From: Onchocerca lupi
Lineage: Eukaryota > Nematoda > Chromadorea > Rhabditida > Onchocercidae
NCBI GenBank assembly: GCA_028564675.1
Contig: JAOVVO010000020.1
Span: forward strand, 124,001-188,000
Direction: 5' to 3'
Length of the DNA: 64,000 nt
Shown: positions 37,973 through 47,259 of the stretch, piece by piece
Numbering within the stretch: position 1 is the first letter of the stretch
How the letters are laid out: every line of letters starts with the position of its first letter
Notes under the pieces: model-generated
Seen by the model: the letters and a program-made list of their open reading frames with translations, nothing else
Database searches by the model: none
What the model was told of the DNA's origin: nothing
Made by a program: the position numbers and the translations under genes

Positions 37973-40370
37973 CTTTTACTCTCTGGTAGAATATGGGTAA
38001 CCATCTTTTCGGGTCGTTCCCGACTTCTTTTAATATATCATGTAACAATAGAATACTTTCTGCACGTCCGGATAATACATTGACTATGTCATCTAAGTCT
38101 TTTAAGTCTATTCTAGCTACAACAGCATTAGCTCCTTGTTTCACCAAAAAGAACCTAGTACTTGGATCTGTGTGCTTGATTAATATATATTCACGTTCAG
38201 TTAGCATAAAAACATCCCGATAGACACTAGTGGCTTTTAAGTTTGGCAAAAAAATCTGTGTTGCTGTTTGTTGTACAAGTGTATCACTAATGGTACTTTT
38301 GCTTGCATCTTCAACACTCTGAGTGGCAAAAATCACAAAAGCGTTTAATTTCCTTAGCACTTTTAACCAGTCTTTTATCTTAGGTGCAAAGACTGAATTA
38401 TCTATTAGTGCCCATGCTTCATCAAGAACAATAATAGATGGAGTGCCATCAAGAGATATACTAATTTTATAAAACAAATAAATCAAAACCGGTCCAAGAG
38501 CAACAGAATCTTTGAGTAAGCTAGCCATTTCAAAGCCAAACACCCTTGCTTTTGAAAAGTCTAGTAAATCTTCTTTATTGTCAAATATTGCAGCGTGAGA
38601 ACCATTACCGTACCACATAGATATTGCCCCAGCTAAGGTGCCAGGGCCTGCAAGGCCTAAAAATGGTACGAGATTTCTTAAGAATCTGTCTTCTTTCCTT
38701 AACTTAAAATTTCCTTCAATTGCATCATTAATTCGAGTAATATCTTCTGAAGTAAATTTATCATTGTATACTGAGATTAAAGATTTTATCCACTCCATTA
38801 AAAATGTTCTATTGTCAGTAGTATCATCAAGTTGTAGAGGATTAAAATTTGTCTTAGTTCTTGGTTCTATTAGAGTATAGACACCGCCAAGCGCTCTTAA
38901 GAAGATCTCTGCGCCACGATCTTTATCGAAAAAGAATATTCTTGGAGAAAATTTCATTGCTTGAGCACATAAGAAATTCATTAAAACAGTTTTACCAGAG
39001 CCAGTTGGACCAATTATCATAGTGTGCCCAACATCTCTTATATGAAAATTAAAGAAAAATGGTGTACCGGATGTTGTATCAAAAACTGTAACAGCATCTC
39101 CCCAATGATTATTGAATTTATTACCAGTAGGATAATTATGTTGAGATGCAAAGCCAGCCAAGTTAAGACTGCTTATTGTACCTTTTCTAACTATATAATT
39201 GAAATTACCAGGAATTTGTGCCCAAAATGCTGGTTCAAGGTTAACTCTTTCACGGATAGGGTAAACACCACAATTAGAAAGCTCTGATTCTACCAGTGAC
39301 AAAGCATTATCTAATGATTTAGGATTTTTCTCTATACATAAGATAGTTAAGTGATGTTCGCCAAACGCGATCTTACCACTCATTGCATCATCAAGTGCAT
39401 GAGAGATTTCTGCTATTTGAGAAATAGCTTTATCTGCGGATTGTATCATCCGATTTTGTTGTATCTGCATTTTTGCAATTGCTGTTTGTCTGTTTGTAAA
39501 TTGGAAAGACTGTGTGATAATAAACTCGTAGGGAAGTTGTAAAAAGTGATCAAGCATTCCTGCAGAGGTATTATTGCCATATTCTTTGATACTCACTATT
39601 CCAGCATATTTGCTCTCATTGTGAGTTATAACTTGTATGGTCTTATGGCCAAAAAACAATCTATGTACTGGTAAGTATCTCGATATTTCGGTTTTTAAAG
39701 GGAAAAGCGTATTTGTAATAAAGCCACAATTTACTATCCTAGATAGAAATTCCATTATTTCACAAAATAAACCATTTGGGGTTTCTTTCACTCCAAGAAC
39801 CTTAGGCGAATAATTTCTAAGGCTTGTTACTACACGATTCGTTGTTTCTTCTAAGTCTTCATAAGTAGCATGCATGTCGCTTTCCCAGGCATATTTTGAG
39901 GTTACATGTCCAAATTTTTTCAGTAAGTGTGATAAAAATTCTACTCCTTTTGTATCCGTTCTACGAATAACTGTAATATATAGATCGTTAATAAATGATT
40001 GCCTTGTTGAGTGTTTTTCTCTCCATTTTAGATTTACGTAATTAGCAAAAAAATTTGGCAATTTTTGATTTACAGATTCATCAGAGAAGATATTTTTCTT
40101 ACGTCTGATAGTATGAAAATATAAACCAAATGCTGGAGAAGAAATACTTCTTAGCATTTGATTTCTGATATTGTTCTGTATTACCAGATCTTCATCATCG
40201 GCTGTTTCAAACGCAAAGCCATTTAGTTTTATAAACTTAACTAACCAATTCTGTTTTGTTACTAGAGTTGTACTATTCCAATAGTAAGAGTAAGGTATAA
40301 ATTCAGCAGTATGAACTTCTCTGTTTAGAATAGATTTATTCTTCGATTGAATAGCTCTAAACCTCGGCAT
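37965..40370 (-). CDS. virB4: Type IV secretion ATPase VirB4
   Basis: Hexameric ATPase at the inner-membrane base of the VirB channel, energising assembly and transport. The 801-residue product has the CagE/TrbE/VirB4 N-terminal domain (FIPYSYYWNSTTLVTKQ near residue 25). The Walker A motif GPTGSGKT is at 454-461, and the Walker B segment is SIIVLDEAWALID. The TraG-like C-terminal part has FATQSVEDASKS. It is full length and appears functional. It lies 9 bp after virB3. The virB3-virB4-virB6 x4 block is the established first virB operon of Wolbachia and its relatives. Confidence 0.97.
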   Translation of the reverse strand: MPRFRAIQSKNKSILNREVHTAEFIPYSYYWNSTTLVTKQNWLVKFIKLNGFAFETADDEDLVIQNNIRNQMLRSISSPAFGLYFHTIRRKKNIFSDESVNQKLPNFFANYVNLKWREKHSTRQSFINDLYITVIRRTDTKGVEFLSHLLKKFGHVTSKYAWESDMHATYEDLEETTNRVVTSLRNYSPKVLGVKETPNGLFCEIMEFLSRIVNCGFITNTLFPLKTEISRYLPVHRLFFGHKTIQVITHNESKYAGIVSIKEYGNNTSAGMLDHFLQLPYEFIITQSFQFTNRQTAIAKMQIQQNRMIQSADKAISQIAEISHALDDAMSGKIAFGEHHLTILCIEKNPKSLDNALSLVESELSNCGVYPIRERVNLEPAFWAQIPGNFNYIVRKGTISSLNLAGFASQHNYPTGNKFNNHWGDAVTVFDTTSGTPFFFNFHIRDVGHTMIIGPTGSGKTVLMNFLCAQAMKFSPRIFFFDKDRGAEIFLRALGGVYTLIEPRTKTNFNPLQLDDTTDNRTFLMEWIKSLISVYNDKFTSEDITRINDAIEGNFKLRKEDRFLRNLVPFLGLAGPGTLAGAISMWYGNGSHAAIFDNKEDLLDFSKARVFGFEMASLLKDSVALGPVLIYLFYKISISLDGTPSIIVLDEAWALIDNSVFAPKIKDWLKVLRKLNAFVIFATQSVEDASKSTISDTLVQQTATQIFLPNLKATSVYRDVFMLTEREYILIKHTDPSTRFFLVKQGANAVVARIDLKDLDDIVNVLSGRAESILLLHDILKEVGNDPKRWLPIFYQRVKDV

Positions 40371-40379
40371 TGTATAACA

Positions 40380-40673
40380 TTAAGTAATATCGTAAGAATT
40401 AGCTCCATGATAAAGACGGTTTAAACATCTTGAGCACTTTCCTAATTTTACCATAAATAATTCAATAAACAATGGTTCTTTTGCGGAAGCTATATAACCA
40501 ATTCCGTGTATTCCGAATAACATCAAGAAAGTTCTAAGATCATTTATATTAATAAAAATTAACATGCAAATTAGAACATTTAATATTGCAAACATATAAC
40601 TCACACCAAAAAGCATCGCAGGTCTTGTAAGACCTTTAAACAATTGATTTGTTTGTATGCTACCTGTAGACAT
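40380..40673 (-). CDS. virB3: Type IV secretion protein VirB3
   Basis: Small inner-membrane protein that works with VirB4. The 97-residue product has the family start (FKGLTRPAMLFGVSYMFAIL), a hydrophobic hairpin at about residues 16-55, and a soluble tail. It is the first gene of the virB operon and diverges from lysS across 64 bp. Confidence 0.93.
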   Translation of the reverse strand: MSTGSIQTNQLFKGLTRPAMLFGVSYMFAILNVLICMLIFININDLRTFLMLFGIHGIGYIASAKEPLFIELFMVKLGKCSRCLNRLYHGANSYDIT

Positions 40674-40684
40674 TTTTTGATTCT

Positions 40685-40713
40685 CTGACTAATAGTTCCA
40701 ACACTAATACTAT
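40685..40713 (+). promoter_or_regulatory. Candidate lysS promoter
   Basis: CTGACT (40685-40690), a 17-bp spacer and TACTAT (40708-40713) on the plus strand lie 24 bp before the lysS ATG. The match is moderate. The virB3 promoter must lie in the same 64 bp or begin inside lysS, and I see no good match for it. Confidence 0.35.
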
Positions 40714-40737
40714 ATCATTAATTAAAAATCTATTGAA

Positions 40738-42315
40738 ATGAGTACCTCTTTAGGTAAGATAAGTAGTTTAAATTCAATGATGATAAGCTGGCCATTTCAG
40801 GAAGCAGAAAAAATACTACAAAAATTTCCTAATAAAAAGGGGATAATATTTGAGACTGGCTATGGACCTTCAGGTTTGCCACATATTGGTACTTTTGGGG
40901 AGGTTTTTCGTACTACAGTTGTTGCGAATGCACTGAAGAAAATAGCTCCCGATATAAAGACTAAGATCATTGTAGTTTCTGATGATATGGATGGGTTGCG
41001 AAAAATACCAGATAATGTGCCGAATCAGGGGATGCTAAAAGAACATTTGAACAAGCCATTAACAATGGTACCTGACCCATTTGGCACCCATGAAAGTTAT
41101 GGCCACCATATGAATTCGCTGTTATGTAAATTTCTTGATTTATTTAACTTTGAATACGAATTTAGAAGTGCTACAGAGTGCTATAAATCTGGCGTTTACG
41201 ATGAAAAACTTTTACTTTTGCTGGAGAATTACGACAAAGTAATGGATGTAATGCTTCCATCATTCCGAGAAGAAAGGCAGCAAACTTATAGTCCGTTTTT
41301 GCCAATATGTCCAAAATCTTCTCGAGTTTTACAAGTTCCAATAATTAAAAGGGATACCAATAAAGGAACAATCACATATGAAGATACAGATGGAGAAAAA
41401 ATAGAAGTTTCAGTGACAAGAGGTAGGTGTAAATTGCAATGGAAACCGGATTGGGGAATGAGATGGGCTACATTTGGAGTCAATTATGAAGCTCATGGAA
41501 AAGATTTGGCTTCATCTGCTGTACTTTCAAGTCAAATATGTGAAATTCTTCGAGAAAAGCCACCACTTCTGTTTTGCTATGAGTTTTTTCTTGATAAAGA
41601 AGGAAAGAAAATATCAAAATCAAAAGGGAATGGTATTTCAATTGAAGAGTGGCTCACTTATGCCCCAACAGAGAGTTTAGCGTTATATATCTTTCAGAAT
41701 CCCAAAAAGGCTAAACGTTTACATTTCGATGTTATACCAAGATCAGCTGATAAATATCTGGAGTTTGTTAAGTTGTATAATGAGGATAAAGGAAAATATA
41801 TGAATAATCCTGTATGGCATATTCACCAAGGTAATGTTCCAAGCATAGAGATTTCAGGTATAAGCTTCTCGTTACTTTTAAACCTGGCAGCAGCTTGTAA
41901 TGCTGAAAATAAAGAGATTCTTTGGGGTTTTATATCTACTTATGTATCGAATATTACACCAGAAAGTGATAAAATGCTCGACAGACTTTCAGACTTTGCA
42001 GTTAAGTATTATCACGACTTTATCAAGCCAGCAAAAGCATATAAAGTTCCAAGTGAAAAAGAGAAAGAAGCGTTACTAGATTTAAAGAATGCTCTATATT
42101 CTCTACCTATTATAACTACTACTGAAGAAATTCAATCTCATGTCTTTTCAATTGGAAAAAAGCATAATTATAGTAATTTACGCGATTGGTTTCAATTGCT
42201 ATATAGAACGTTACTTGGCCAAAAAACCGGTCCAAGAATGGGATCTTTCATAAAGCTTTATGGGATAGGTAATACAATTTCTCTTATAGATACTGCTATT
42301 AAACGTACATTTTAA
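40738..42315 (+). CDS. lysS: Class I lysyl-tRNA synthetase
   Basis: Charges tRNA-Lys. The 525-residue protein is of the class I (archaeal) type, not the usual bacterial class II. It has a Rossmann HIGH-type motif PHIGTF at 48-53 and a KMSKS-type loop KISKSKG at 291-297, and no class II motifs. The insertion GYGPSGLPHIGTFGEVFRTT and the catalytic-domain GVNYEAHGKDL are typical of class I LysRS. Class I LysRS is established for Rickettsiales and other alphaproteobacteria. Length is normal. It is monocistronic and divergent from virB3. Confidence 0.95.
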   Translation: MSTSLGKISSLNSMMISWPFQEAEKILQKFPNKKGIIFETGYGPSGLPHIGTFGEVFRTTVVANALKKIAPDIKTKIIVVSDDMDGLRKIPDNVPNQGMLKEHLNKPLTMVPDPFGTHESYGHHMNSLLCKFLDLFNFEYEFRSATECYKSGVYDEKLLLLLENYDKVMDVMLPSFREERQQTYSPFLPICPKSSRVLQVPIIKRDTNKGTITYEDTDGEKIEVSVTRGRCKLQWKPDWGMRWATFGVNYEAHGKDLASSAVLSSQICEILREKPPLLFCYEFFLDKEGKKISKSKGNGISIEEWLTYAPTESLALYIFQNPKKAKRLHFDVIPRSADKYLEFVKLYNEDKGKYMNNPVWHIHQGNVPSIEISGISFSLLLNLAAACNAENKEILWGFISTYVSNITPESDKMLDRLSDFAVKYYHDFIKPAKAYKVPSEKEKEALLDLKNALYSLPIITTTEEIQSHVFSIGKKHNYSNLRDWFQLLYRTLLGQKTGPRMGSFIKLYGIGNTISLIDTAIKRTF

Positions 42316-42936
42316 AGTTTGATCTCTTTGCATTTTGAGCTCTTTTTCGTTTAAAATTAAGTACAGAAATTATTCAACAACCTTTATCAATTTCCTTGTC
42401 ATGATACTGAAGATATTTTATTCACCTTCGTAATCCTGTATTAAGTTAATGGTAAAACTTAATGTATTTAGTATCTCATGTTTAATTTTTCGTATTATAT
42501 GTGTTGTTATCTTTATAAAATTTCTGTAGTTTTTTGCCTATATGAGTGCTGAAGCGCACTTATAAAATGTTTAAGGCAGCAAAGATGATCTCAAAAATTT
42601 GCAAGCAATATTTGAGTACTAGCTATTCTAGGTTTTTTGCTTTTTTTACTTGATAAGTTTCTTAAATATTAAAGCAATTCATGAATAAACGTTTATCTTT
42701 ATAAGAAGTGATGTTATTCCAGGATGTAACATTGGAATCTATATTTTTTGATCTTAGTGTCGGCTACTTGAATGGCACTCCTAACAATTTTTGTCCTTTT
42801 CTCTATCTAGTAAATTTATTAATAGCTAAAGTAATTTAAGAGTTCAAAGAGATATTATTATGCTAGTTCTTGACTCTTTTAAGAGAAATATGTAGTGAAG
42901 TTGTATTTGAGTTTGTATGATATGAAAGAGGGAAAT
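42316..42936. other. Non-coding gap holding repeat copy 2
   Basis: This lies between lysS and fumC. No gene is seen. The central part (about 42490-42790) is the second copy of the dispersed repeat. A TTGACT hexamer at about 42869-42874 could belong to the fumC promoter, but no -10 is well placed. Confidence 0.45.
42490..42790 (+). repeat. Diverged dispersed intergenic repeat, copy 2
   Basis: It aligns by eye with 17205-17535 in the same orientation. Shared blocks are TTTTTCG..TT..T..TTTA at the left, GCTGAA(A/G).GC.CTTATAA with AAGATGAT in the middle, and TGATCTTAGT.TC..CTACTT at the right. The spacing between blocks is similar. A third partial copy is at 44640-44740. Confidence 0.5.
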
Positions 42937-44328
42937 ATGGATAAAAAAAGTAGGCTAGAATCAGATAGCTTAGGTGAGATAAAAGTATCAAATGAACATT
43001 ATTGGGGAGCGCAAACGCAACGTTCCTTAGAGAATTTCAAAATCGGTATAGAAAAAATACCGCAACCTCTAATTGAAGCTTTAGCGGTGGTAAAACTTGC
43101 AGCAGCACGTGTAAACATGAAGCATGGTACTATAGACGAAAGGGTAGGTAATGCAATCTGCACAGCTGCACAAGAGATAATAGATGGTAAATTTAACGAC
43201 GAATTTCCGCTTGTTATATGGCAAACTGGGTCTGGGACTCAGACTAACATGAATATGAATGAGGTAATCAGTAACCGTGCAATAGAGATTTTAGGTGGTA
43301 ATTTAGGTAGTAAATTTCCTGTACACCCAAATGATCATGTGAATCGTTGTCAGTCATCAAATGACACCTTTCCAACAGCAATGCATATAGCAGTGGCAAA
43401 GCAAATAAATCATTCTCTCATCCCAAATCTTGAATGGCTTTATAAGGCGCTAAATAATAAGGTTCAGGAATTTAAAAATATAATAAAAATAGGCCGTACT
43501 CATTTGCAAGATGCAACGCCTCTGACACTAGGACAAGAGTTTTCTGGCTATATGACTCAGGTTGAAAAGGGAATAGAGAGGATAAAATCAACTTTGAGCA
43601 ATGTGTATGAGCTGGCACAAGGTGGTACTGCAGTTGGTACAGGATTGAACGTTAATCAAGGGTTTGCCGAGAGTTTTGCCAAGGAAATAGCAAAGATCAC
43701 CGGTCTTCCGTTTACTTCAGCAAAAAACAAATTTGAAGCATTGGCAGCAAATGATGCTTTAGTTGAGTTAAGTGGAACACTTAACACAATAGCAGTTAGT
43801 TTAATGAAAATTGCAAATGATATAAGGCTACTTAGTTCTGGTCCAAGATGTGGGATTGGAGAAATAACATTACCAGAAAATGAGCCTGGTTCTTCAATTA
43901 TGCCAGGTAAAATAAATCCAACTCAATGTGAAGCAATAACCATGGTATGTGCTCAAGTTATGGGGAACCATGTTGCTATAACCATTAGTGGTTCAAACGG
44001 TCATTTTGAATTGAACGTGTTTAAGCCAGTAATAATTTACAATGTTTTACAGTCTATAAGACTTCTGGCTGACGCAAGTTTAAATTTTGTAGAAAAATGT
44101 GTGCTTGGTATCAAAGCAAATGAAAAAAGAATAAAAGATTTGGTGAATCGATCATTAATGCTAGTAACTATATTAAATACCTACATAGGGTATGACAATG
44201 CAGCAAAAATAGTGAAACTTGCCTATAAAGAAAATATCACTCTAAAAGAAGCGACAATGAAGCTAGGTCTGCTTACTAAGAAAGAATTTGAAAAAATAGT
44301 GAAACCGGAAGAAATGGTGAACCTATAA
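42937..44328 (+). CDS. fumC: Class II fumarate hydratase
   Basis: Iron-independent fumarase that converts fumarate to L-malate in the TCA cycle. The frame is open from a GTG at 42895. I choose ATG 42937 because GAGGG lies 4 bp upstream and the product (463 residues, MDKKSRLESDSLGEIKV) then matches the usual 460-465. Motifs are WQTGSGTQTNMNMNEV, HPNDHVNRCQSSNDTFPTAM, the catalytic signature GSSIMPGKINP starting at residue 318, and GSNGHFELNVFKP. It stands alone between two long gaps. Confidence 0.97.
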   Translation: MDKKSRLESDSLGEIKVSNEHYWGAQTQRSLENFKIGIEKIPQPLIEALAVVKLAAARVNMKHGTIDERVGNAICTAAQEIIDGKFNDEFPLVIWQTGSGTQTNMNMNEVISNRAIEILGGNLGSKFPVHPNDHVNRCQSSNDTFPTAMHIAVAKQINHSLIPNLEWLYKALNNKVQEFKNIIKIGRTHLQDATPLTLGQEFSGYMTQVEKGIERIKSTLSNVYELAQGGTAVGTGLNVNQGFAESFAKEIAKITGLPFTSAKNKFEALAANDALVELSGTLNTIAVSLMKIANDIRLLSSGPRCGIGEITLPENEPGSSIMPGKINPTQCEAITMVCAQVMGNHVAITISGSNGHFELNVFKPVIIYNVLQSIRLLADASLNFVEKCVLGIKANEKRIKDLVNRSLMLVTILNTYIGYDNAAKIVKLAYKENITLKEATMKLGLLTKKEFEKIVKPEEMVNL

Positions 44329-45647
44329 GCGACTAGTTTTATTATCAATGCTTAAAGTGGTTTCCTTTATTCCTTTCATTCTCTTACCTACTAACATTTT
44401 TAATTTCTTACTGTATCTATAATTGCTTTATAGTATGCAGCTCATCTGCGGAGTTGTGATCTAATTTAAGAGTAATGTTCGTAATCGTAGTTTTCTTCTA
44501 CACCGACAACGCTCATAGGCGGTGTTAAAATGGGAATAGAATTAAGTTAGCAGAATCCTTGTACATTTTTGTTTAAGTGGAAGTAAGCTAGGTTTTCTTG
44601 CGAAACTGTTGTTTATATAAAAAATAATGGTCTACTTTTTAGTGTCATTCTAGTGAGTGATGCTGAAATCTAAAAGAGGAAAGAAAACAGATCCCAGTGT
44701 CAGGTCAGTTACTTAGATGACAGCAAAGGAGAAATTTTGTAAGTAGCCTTTTCGTGCTGAGTATTTAAGCTTAATTGCGGTATAAGTTTATAAATAGCGA
44801 GAGGAAAAATGGTTAAATTTTCTATTTTTACTTGAAGTTGATTAGATTAACTAATGCCCTATTCATAATAGGGATGATATTTTCTATATGTTAATATGAT
44901 GCAAATTCGAGAGTATGATAAACTTTTGCTCTATTCAATTTAAGAAAGAAATAGAATATTATCTAAAGTTAAAAAATTGGATAATTGATGTTGAGCATGT
45001 TGATGGTGCATCAATAGTAAAATGTCTTGAAAAGACAGTTATAGATGCGTGTGTGACTGTTAAATCATTGAAATTGCTGGACATCATATAACAGAAGCTA
45101 TGGGAGAATTATAATATGAGTATCTATAGAACAAAGGAACGATATTTAGTAAGCGATATTTACAGTTACTAAGTTCACATAGCAAAATTTATTCTATGCT
45201 TGTTGTTTTATTCGGGCTATTAGAAAGCATATAAGATTTTCTTTCAAGATAGAGAAATGTATATAGAAAATAGAACAGATTTTATAGGAGTTTTGCTTGT
45301 TTAAGCAGAAAATAGGAGCAATAAAAAGGATAATTGTACGTAAAGCTTTAGTATAATAGATGATGATATAGGTAATATGTATCAATTTATGGTGAAATAT
45401 AGAAAAATGTTTAAATGGTTGATGATTATATTGGATTAATACCGAAATAGCGTGTCTTTAAGGAAGTTAATCAGCATAGAGCATATTAAAATAGGATTAT
45501 CAGAGTGTAGAACTAGCTATATTTTATGAAGCGGCGCGAATAATACTGATAATTAGTAAGAGGAAATTCTAGCCAAAAAGTTTGGGTTGGAGCTATAGAC
45601 AATTCCTTTTTTTTGTGTATAACCTTAAGAAACTTTCTATATTCAAA
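44329..45647. other. Long non-coding gap with a partial repeat
   Basis: Nothing with an intact frame is recognisable. At 44640-44740 there is a third, partial copy of the dispersed repeat (GATCCCAGTGTCAGGTCAGT, then TTACTTAGATGACAGC). From about 44930 to 45075 a plus-strand stretch reads FKKEIEYYLKLKNWIIDVEH and then KCLEKTVIDACVTVKSLKLL before stops. It may be an old gene end, with no family recognised. Confidence 0.4.
44640..44740 (+). repeat. Diverged dispersed intergenic repeat, partial copy 3
   Basis: It matches only the right half of copies 1 and 2: GTCATTCTAGTGAGTGATGCTG leads to GATCCCAGTGTCAGGTCAGT and TTACTTAGATGACA. This GATC-AGTGTCA-GCTACTTGGATGACA pattern is the best-preserved form of the element in the window. 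Confidence 0.4.
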
Positions 45648-47162
45648 GTGAAAAGAGCTTTAATATCAGTTTATGATAAATCAAATATAATTGACCTTGC
45701 ATCATTTTTAATACAGCAGCAAATAGAAATTCTTTCAACAGGGAATACTTGTAAAGTGCTATCTGATGCTGGAATAAAAACGCGAGAAGTCTCAGATTAT
45801 ACACACTTCCCAGAAGTACTAGGTGGTAGAGTGAAAACTTTGCATCCTAAAGTTCATGGAGGGATACTCTATGATCGAGAAAAGCATAAAGAAGAGATGC
45901 AAGGTTTGGGAATTGAGCCTATAGATCTTCTTATAATTAATCTGTATCCATTCTGGGAGACGGTGAGTAGCGGGTCAAATGAGGAGCGAATTATAGAGCA
46001 AATTGATATTGGTGGAGTAGCACTAATTAGAGCTGCAGCAAAAAATTTTTATTTTACTTCAGTTATTTCTAGCATTCAGGACTATGAAACACTAAAAATT
46101 GAAATGATTGAAAACAACAATAAAACAACATTGGAATATAGAAAATATCTAGCAACTAAAGCGTTTGCTCTCACCGCATACTATGATTCTAATATTTACA
46201 GTTGGTTTTTATCACAGAGTAAGAATAGTGAATTACCAGAGTTTTTCGCTCTATATGGATATAAGACACAAGAACTAAGATATGGAGAAAATCCTCATCA
46301 AAAAGCTGCATTTTATAGCAATCAGTTTACAAAATATCCGCTAGAAAAAATACATGGTAAAGAGTTGAGTTATAATAATATACTAGATGTAGAGTCTGCG
46401 CTTAACATAGTTTCTGAATTTAAAGAACCTACAGCAGTAATAATCAAACATAATAATCCATGTGGTGCTGCTGTTGGTAGTAGCGCTTTGGAGGCATATG
46501 AAAAGGCTTTGTCGTGTGATGAAATAAGTAGTTTCGGTGGTGTAGTAGCCTTAAATCGTGAGCTAGATTTAAAGTTAGCAAAGAAATTAAGTGAGATGTT
46601 TTTAGAGGTAGTGATAATACCATCAGTAAACAGTGAAGCGTTAGAAATTTTACAAAGAAAGAAGAATTTGAGAGTGATTATTTATAAACCCTTTCAGAAG
46701 AGTACAAAATATCAAATTAAAAATGTTGTTAGTGGTTTTTTAATACAGGAAAATAATAACTACGCGATAGAGGCAGGAAGAATTAGCCAAGTGACGAAGT
46801 ATTCTGTAACAGAAAAAGAAAGGGAAGATTTGATTTTCGCTTGGAAAATATGTAAGCATGTGAAATCCAATGCAATAGTTATAGCAAAAAGTGGATGTAC
46901 TATTGGCATCGGTGCAGGGCAAACAAGTAGAATAGGTAGTGTGAACATTGCAATAAAAGGAGCAGGTAAAAGATGTAAAGGTGCTGTGCTTGCTTCAGAT
47001 GCATTTTTTCCATTTCCAGATAGTATAATAGAAGGTGCAAAACATGGAATTACAGCGATAATCCAGCCTGGTGGTTCGCTAAAAGATCAAGATGTGATAG
47101 CGGCTGCAAATGAGAGTAAAATCGCTATGTTTTTTACTGGTATTCGCAGCTTCTTTCATTAA
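45648..47162 (+). CDS. purH: Bifunctional AICAR transformylase / IMP cyclohydrolase
   Basis: Catalyses the last two steps of purine synthesis (AICAR to FAICAR with 10-formyl-THF, then ring closure to IMP). The N-terminal MGS-like cyclohydrolase domain begins VKRALISVYDKSNIIDLA and contains LGGRVKTLHPKVHGGIL. The transformylase domain has LRYGENPHQKAAFY, KHNNPCGAAVG, and ends ITAIIQPGGSLKDQDVIAAA. The frame is open from a TTG at 45582, but GTG 45648 gives 504 residues starting exactly where family members start, so I prefer it. The 5-formyl-THF cyclo-ligase at 61780 feeds the folate pool it uses. Confidence 0.96.
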   Translation: MKRALISVYDKSNIIDLASFLIQQQIEILSTGNTCKVLSDAGIKTREVSDYTHFPEVLGGRVKTLHPKVHGGILYDREKHKEEMQGLGIEPIDLLIINLYPFWETVSSGSNEERIIEQIDIGGVALIRAAAKNFYFTSVISSIQDYETLKIEMIENNNKTTLEYRKYLATKAFALTAYYDSNIYSWFLSQSKNSELPEFFALYGYKTQELRYGENPHQKAAFYSNQFTKYPLEKIHGKELSYNNILDVESALNIVSEFKEPTAVIIKHNNPCGAAVGSSALEAYEKALSCDEISSFGGVVALNRELDLKLAKKLSEMFLEVVIIPSVNSEALEILQRKKNLRVIIYKPFQKSTKYQIKNVVSGFLIQENNNYAIEAGRISQVTKYSVTEKEREDLIFAWKICKHVKSNAIVIAKSGCTIGIGAGQTSRIGSVNIAIKGAGKRCKGAVLASDAFFPFPDSIIEGAKHGITAIIQPGGSLKDQDVIAAANESKIAMFFTGIRSFFH

Positions 47163-47259
47163 GTTTTATATTCTATAGCTAGGAATTTTTTTTTACATTG
47201 TCGCAAACTTTCTGAATGTGTGTGATTTCTTACGTTGCCAATAACACACAGAGCTATGC
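47163..47259. other. Spacer between purH and the recG remnant
   Basis: AT-rich spacer. No terminator or gene is seen apart from a TTTTTTTTT run at about 47188-47196 without a strong stem. Confidence 0.3.
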
